This document shows positions 6,967 to 10,313 of a stretch of DNA of 10,313 bases, one piece after another. The notes beneath the pieces were generated by a model. It saw nothing but the letters and a program-made list of their open reading frames with translations, did not search any database and was not told the origin of the DNA. Source of the stretch: Ferrovibrio sp964429465 (GTDB taxonomy: Bacteria; Pseudomonadota; Alphaproteobacteria; Ferrovibrionales; Ferrovibrionaceae); the NCBI GenBank assembly GCA_964429465.1, contig CAYSCA010000110.1, positions 1-10,313 on the forward strand, given 5' to 3'. The translations under genes and the position numbers were made by a program. Position 1 is the stretch's first letter. Each line of letters begins with the position of its first letter.

Positions 6967-8349
6967 ATGGCCTCTCGCTGGTCCTTCCTGCGTTCCGTTC
7001 TCGCTGTCGGCTGCATCCTGCTGATGGCGGCGGGCGCGATCCTGCCGACCGCCGCCCAGGCCCAGCGCCGCGGCGCCTCCCTGGTGCGCGACGCCGAGAT
7101 CGAAAATACCATCCGGACCTATGCCGCGCCACTCTTCGCCGCGGCCGGACTGAACAACGAGGCGATCACGGTGCATCTGGTCAACGACCGGGTGCTGAAC
7201 GCCTTCGTGGCCGGCGGCCAGCGGATTTTCATCAATACCGGGCTGCTGATCCGGGCCGAGCGGCCGGGCCAGGTGATCGGCGTGCTGGCCCACGAAATCG
7301 CCCATATCGCCGGCGGCCATCTCGCCCGCATGGGCGGCGCCATCGAGGATGCGACGACGGCAATGATCCTCTCCATGCTGTTCGGCGCCGCCGCCGCGGT
7401 GGCTGGCTCCGGCGATGCCGCCATGGCGGCGGTGCTCGGCGGCCAGCATCTGGCCGAGCGCAGCTTCCTCGCCTTCACCCGCAGCCAGGAATCGGCGGCC
7501 GACCAGGCCGGCGCCGGCTATCTGGAACAGACCGGGCAGAGCGCATCCGGGCTGATCGAGTTCCTGCGCATCCTCGGGCAGCAGGACCTGCTCGCCGCCG
7601 CCCGCCAGGACCCTTACGCGCGCACCCATCCGATGACGCCGGAGCGCGTCGCGGCGCTGGAGGCGCGGATGTCGCGGTCATCCTCGCGCAACGCCAAGGA
7701 CACGCCCGAGAATATCGAGCGCTTCAAGCGCATGCAGGCCAAGCTGGTCGGCTATCTCGAAGGCCTCGCCGTCACCCTGCGCAAATATCCGGAAAGCGAC
7801 ACCTCGCTCTATGGCCGCTATGCCCGCGCCTTCGCCTATTTCCGCGCGCTGGATTTCAGCCGCGCGCTGGCCGAGACCGACCGGCTGATCCGCGACTACC
7901 CGAACGATCCGTTCTTCCATGAACTGAAAGCCGACATCCTGCTCAACCAGGGCAAGGTGGCCGAATCGCTGCCCGCGTCGCAGGCGGCCCATCGCCTGGC
8001 GCCGGAAGAGCCGCTGATCGCCTTCGGCGTGGCGCAGCGGCTGGTCGCGCTGGAAGACGACAGCCGGCTGGACGAGGCGATCGGCATCCTCAAGCAGGTG
8101 ACCCTGCGCGAGCCCGACAACAGCGCCGCCTGGCAGCAGCTTGCGGTCGCCCATGGCCGGCGCGGCGATATCGGCATGGCGTCGCTGGCCTCCGCCGAGC
8201 GCTACCTGGTGCTCAACGAGCTGCGCGACGCGCAGGGCCAGACCGAGCGCGCCGCACGGCTGATGAAAGAGGGCAGCCCCGGCTGGCTGCGCGCCCAGGA
8301 CATCATCGCCGCGGCGAAGGACGAACGCCGCCTGCAGCGCAATCGCTGA
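6967..8349 (+). CDS. Periplasmic M48 zinc metalloprotease with TPR-like repeats (BepA-like)
   Basis: This is an exported zinc protease resembling E. coli BepA (YfgC), which degrades or rescues stalled outer-membrane proteins such as LptD. The 460 residues begin with a signal peptide (RWSFLR, hydrophobic core, likely cut after AQA at about 32). The catalytic HEIAH is at 109-113 with E110, the third zinc ligand E175 lies in ESAAD, and H221 in RTHPM matches the extra histidine that caps the zinc in BepA. NAFVAGGQRIFINTGLL (78-94) is typical of M48. From about residue 245 on, the protein is helical with tetratricopeptide-like units (for example ARAFAYFRALDFSRALAETD and ELKADILLNQGKVAESL). ATG 6967 was chosen because it opens a proper signal peptide; the frame is open back to 6883 but without a plausible leader. 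A thiol oxidoreductase gene follows after 73 bases. Assignment to M48 is sure; BepA-type function is inferred. Confidence 0.93.
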   Translation: MASRWSFLRSVLAVGCILLMAAGAILPTAAQAQRRGASLVRDAEIENTIRTYAAPLFAAAGLNNEAITVHLVNDRVLNAFVAGGQRIFINTGLLIRAERPGQVIGVLAHEIAHIAGGHLARMGGAIEDATTAMILSMLFGAAAAVAGSGDAAMAAVLGGQHLAERSFLAFTRSQESAADQAGAGYLEQTGQSASGLIEFLRILGQQDLLAAARQDPYARTHPMTPERVAALEARMSRSSSRNAKDTPENIERFKRMQAKLVGYLEGLAVTLRKYPESDTSLYGRYARAFAYFRALDFSRALAETDRLIRDYPNDPFFHELKADILLNQGKVAESLPASQAAHRLAPEEPLIAFGVAQRLVALEDDSRLDEAIGILKQVTLREPDNSAAWQQLAVAHGRRGDIGMASLASAERYLVLNELRDAQGQTERAARLMKEGSPGWLRAQDIIAAAKDERRLQRNR

Positions 8350-8367
8350 GCCTCACATATCTGTGGC

Positions 8368-8396
8368 TTGCTGCCGCGCCATCCGCGCCCCATATT
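8368..8396 (+). promoter_or_regulatory. Weak possible promoter for the DsbA-family gene
   Basis: TTGCTG (8368-8373) and CATATT (8391-8396) are separated by 17 bases and lie just before the thiol oxidoreductase gene. The match to the sigma-70 consensus is poor (3 of 6 and 4 of 6), so read-through from the protease gene is at least as likely. Confidence 0.22.
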
Positions 8397-8422
8397 GCCG
8401 CCTGGCCCAACGAGGATTTCCC

Positions 8423-9160
8423 ATGCTGCGTCGCGTCCTGCTTGTCCTGCCCCTGCTGCTGTTTGCCGCCTTGCCCGCCGCGGCCCAGCCGTTCACGCCG
8501 GAGCAGAAGGCGGCGCTCGAGAAGCTGGTGCGCGACGTGCTGGTCAGCAATCCCGAGATCCTGGTCGAGGCGATGCAGGCGCTGGAGGCCAAGCAGCAGG
8601 CCCATGCGGCCGAGGCCGGGCGCGCCGCGGTCACCGCCCATGCAAAGGAGCTGCTGAACGACAGCCATTCCTTCGTCGCCGGCAATCCGCAGGGCGACGT
8701 CACCATCGTCGAGTTCTTCGACTACCGCTGCGGCTATTGCAAGCAGGTGCATCCGGCGCTGCTGCAGCTGCTGAAGGAAGACCGCGGCGTGCGCCTCGTG
8801 CTCAAGGAGCTGCCGGTGCTCGGCCCGGAAAGCATCACCGCCTCGCGCGCCGCCGTCGCGGCGCTGGAGCAGGACAAGGGCGGCAAATACTACGCCTTCC
8901 ACAACGCGATGATGGGTTTCCGCGGCCAGCTTTCCGAGGCGGCGGTCTTCCGCATGGCCGGCGAGGCCGGGCTGGATGTCAGGAAGCTGAAGGCCGATAT
9001 GGAGCTGCCGAAGGTGGAGCAGGCGCTGCGCAGCAATCTGGCGCTGGCCGACAAGCTCGGCATCCAGGGCACGCCCGGCATCGTCATCGGCACCGAACTG
9101 GTGCCCGGCGCCATTCCGCTGGAGACCATGCGCCAGCTGGTCAAGCAGGCGCGGGGGTAG
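8423..9160 (+). CDS. Periplasmic DsbA-family thiol oxidoreductase (Com1/ScsC-like)
   Basis: This exported thioredoxin-fold protein would make or rearrange disulfide bonds in the periplasm. The 245 residues start with a signal peptide (MLRRVLLVLPLLLFAAL, likely cleaved after AAA at 21). An N-terminal helical segment at about 25-85 (QKAALEKLVRDVLVSNPEIL) follows; in ScsC-like proteins this region can drive oligomer formation. The active site is C103-G-Y-C106 within FFDYRCGYCKQVHP, and the cis-proline loop is G216-T217-P218. The helical insert of the DsbA class lies between them. ATG 8423 is supported by GAGGA at 8412-8416, six bases upstream, and by the signal peptide; an in-frame upstream start at 8363 would spoil the leader. 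The gene follows a BepA-like protease, whose E. coli counterpart acts on disulfide-bonded LptD. An oxidase (DsbA) or isomerase (ScsC/DsbC) role cannot be decided from sequence. Confidence 0.93.
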   Translation: MLRRVLLVLPLLLFAALPAAAQPFTPEQKAALEKLVRDVLVSNPEILVEAMQALEAKQQAHAAEAGRAAVTAHAKELLNDSHSFVAGNPQGDVTIVEFFDYRCGYCKQVHPALLQLLKEDRGVRLVLKELPVLGPESITASRAAVAALEQDKGGKYYAFHNAMMGFRGQLSEAAVFRMAGEAGLDVRKLKADMELPKVEQALRSNLALADKLGIQGTPGIVIGTELVPGAIPLETMRQLVKQARG

Positions 9161-9163
9161 ACG

Positions 9164-9252
9164 GAATGGGATCCCGGCTCGCGCCATCGCCTGGCCGGGA
9201 TGGCGACGATCGGCTCAAGCCGTCGCCCCGGGCTTGACCCGGGGTCCCATTC
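9164..9252. repeat. Palindromic multi-hairpin element (REP/MITE-like)
   Basis: The outer ends form an inverted repeat: GAATGGGATCCCGG (9164-9177) pairs with CCGGGGTCCCATTC (9239-9252) with one mismatch. Inside are three further stems: CGCCATC/GATGGCG (9182-9188 and 9199-9205), CGGCT/AGCCG (9211-9215 and 9218-9222), and a strong CCCCGGG-CTTGA-CCCGGGG hairpin (9226-9244). The style matches dispersed palindromic repeats common between genes in alphaproteobacteria, but no second copy lies in this window. It starts four bases after the DsbA-family stop, so the 9226-9244 hairpin may end that transcript or protect its 3' end, although no T-tract follows. Confidence 0.7.
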
Positions 9253-9261
9253 TTGTATGGT
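9234..9261 (+). promoter_or_regulatory. Candidate prfB promoter
   Basis: TTGACC (9234-9239, 5 of 6 to the -35 consensus) and TATGGT (9256-9261, 4 of 6 to the -10) are 16 bases apart. Transcription would start near 9268, about 30 bases before the prfB ATG. The -35 lies over the loop and 3' arm of the strong hairpin of the palindromic element, so the element may have supplied part of this promoter. Confidence 0.38.
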
Positions 9262-9298
9262 CCCGGCGCAATACGAAGTCTGACGTATAGGGTTTGCA

Positions 9299-10313
9299 AT
9301 GCGCGCCGAAATCAGGGCGATGGCCGATGAAATCCAGCAGTCGCTCGGACTGCTGAGGAGGTCTCTTTGACTGGGATAACTCGGTCAAGAAGCTTGAGGA
9401 ACTGAACGCCCGCGCCGAGGATTCCGCGCTGTGGAACAACCCGGCCGAGGCGCAGGCGCTGATGCGCGAGCGCAACCGGCTGGACCGGGCCGTCACCACG
9501 CAGCGCCGGCTGGAACAGGCGCTCAGCGACAATCTCGAACTGATCGAGCTGGGCGAGGCCGAGGGCGATGACGGCATCGTCGCCGAAGCCGAGGCCGCCA
9601 TCGAGAAGCTGCGCGACGAGGTCGCGACGGCACGGCTGGAAAGCCTGCTGTCCGGCGAGGCCGACGGAAATGACAGCTTCCTGGAAGTGCATGCCGGCGC
9701 CGGCGGCACCGAAAGCCAGGACTGGGCCTCGATGCTGCTGCGCATGTATGTGCGCTGGGCCGAGCGCAAGGGCTACAAGGTCGAGTTCCAGGAAGAGAGC
9801 GAGGGCGAGGAGGCCGGCATCAAGTCGGCCACCATCAGGGTCAGCGGCCCGAATGCCTATGGCTGGCTGAAGAACGAGAGCGGCGTGCACCGCCTGGTGC
9901 GCATCTCGCCCTACGATTCCAACGCCCGCCGCCATACCAGCTTCGCCTCCGTGGGCGCCTATCCGGTGGTCGACGACACGATCGAGATCGAGGTGCTGGA
10001 CAAGGACCTGCGCGTCGATACCTATCGCGCCTCGGGCGCCGGCGGCCAGCACGTCAACAAGACGGACTCGGCGGTGCGCATCACGCATATCCCCTCGGGC
10101 ATCGTGGTCGCCTGCCAGACCAACAAGAGCCAGCATCGCAACCGCGACGAGGCGATGAAGATGCTGAAGGCGCGGCTCTACGAGCAGGAGCTGCAGAAGC
10201 GCGAGGCGGCCAAGCAGGCGGCCTTCGACAGCAAGAGCGATATCGGCTGGGGCCACCAGATCCGCTCCTATGTGCTGCATCCCTACCAGATGGTGAAGGA
10301 CCTGCGCACCGAG
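9299..10313 (+). CDS. prfB: Peptide chain release factor 2, with programmed frameshift (3' end outside window)
   Basis: RF2 ends translation at UGA and UAA codons in the ribosome. The coding sequence is in two frames: 23 codons from ATG 9299 to CTT 9365-9367, then an in-frame TGA (9368-9370) bypassed by a +1 shift, with reading resuming at GAC 9369-9371 and staying open to the window end. About 338 residues are visible against 365 in E. coli, so a short C-terminal piece is missing. The body matches RF2 throughout, including DWASMLLRMYVRWAERKGY and KSDIGWGHQIRSYVL. The peptidyl-tRNA hydrolysis motif GGQ is at 10041-10049. The stop-codon recognition tripeptide is SPY at 9906-9914 (SPF in E. coli). 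AGGG at 9289-9292, six bases before the ATG, is a suitable ribosome site. A simple one-frame gene call would miss the first exon-like part or call the gene broken; it is not. Confidence 0.97.
9356..9371 (+). promoter_or_regulatory. prfB +1 programmed ribosomal frameshift site
   Basis: The site reads AGGAGG (9356-9361), TCT, CTT (9365-9367), TGA, C. This is the standard RF2 arrangement: an internal Shine-Dalgarno-like sequence three bases before the CUU slippery codon, then UGA followed by C, a weak stop context. When RF2 is scarce the ribosome pauses at UGA, the tRNA on CUU slips to UUU, and full RF2 is made, giving autoregulation. Spacing is the same as in E. coli (AGGGGG-UAU-CUU-UGA-C). Confidence 0.96.

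Noticed and set aside
8354..8365. CACA/TGTG hairpin after the protease gene as a terminator
   Set aside because: Four-base stem, no G/C-rich arm, no T-tract.
9365..9371. Possible sequencing error or pseudogene in prfB at the in-frame TGA
   Set aside because: All elements of the known programmed frameshift site are present with correct spacing, and the rest of RF2 is intact.
9312..10280. Open frame of 322 codons on the - strand opposite prfB
   Set aside because: RF2 homology on the + strand is unambiguous; the antisense product is His/Ala/Gly-rich shadow sequence. The same applies to - strand 8303-9187 opposite the DsbA-family gene and + strand 4316-5416 opposite the aminotransferase.

Overview
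The window is a gene-dense stretch of GC-rich chromosome (about 65-70% G+C in most places) with no intergenic gap above about 140 bases. It looks alphaproteobacterial. The evidence is an RNase E ending in the Gly-Trp-Trp-Arg-Arg tail, an RF2 of the 'ARISPYDSNARRHTSF' type, and a BepA-like M48 protease next to a Com1/ScsC-like DsbA protein. A Rhodospirillales-like member is my guess, from style only. No phage, transposase, CRISPR array, tRNA or rRNA was seen.

Left part (1-3020, + strand): the 3' portion of rne (RNase E) runs into a GNAT acetyltransferase gene at its stop codon, followed 30 bases later by a small hot-dog protein of the YiiD_C/MadB family. These three probably form one transcript. 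In E. coli a GNAT domain and a YiiD_C domain are fused in YiiD (MadA), so the separate neighbouring genes here may be a split version.

Middle (3036-6884, - strand, read right to left): a lipoprotein of the gamma-glutamyltransferase fold, a fold-type-I PLP aminotransferase 16 bases downstream, and a two-domain ChrA-type transporter whose GTG start overlaps the aminotransferase stop (GTGA). This is a tight operon. The lipoprotein has lost most residues that define a working gamma-glutamyltransferase. The transporter gene has lower G+C than its neighbours.

Right part (6967-10313, + strand): divergent from that operon across 82 bases is a periplasmic BepA-like zinc protease with TPR-like repeats, then a periplasmic thiol oxidoreductase. 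Both suggest envelope protein quality control. A palindromic repeat with several hairpins (about 9164-9252) follows. Last comes prfB (release factor 2), incomplete at the window edge and carrying the classic +1 programmed frameshift (AGGAGG-TCT-CTT-TGA-C at 9356-9371).

Most of the window is conserved housekeeping and envelope material. I see no clear new multi-gene system. The points most worth a second look are the degenerate gamma-glutamyltransferase-like lipoprotein, the GNAT/YiiD_C pair, the palindromic element in front of prfB, and the frameshift site.
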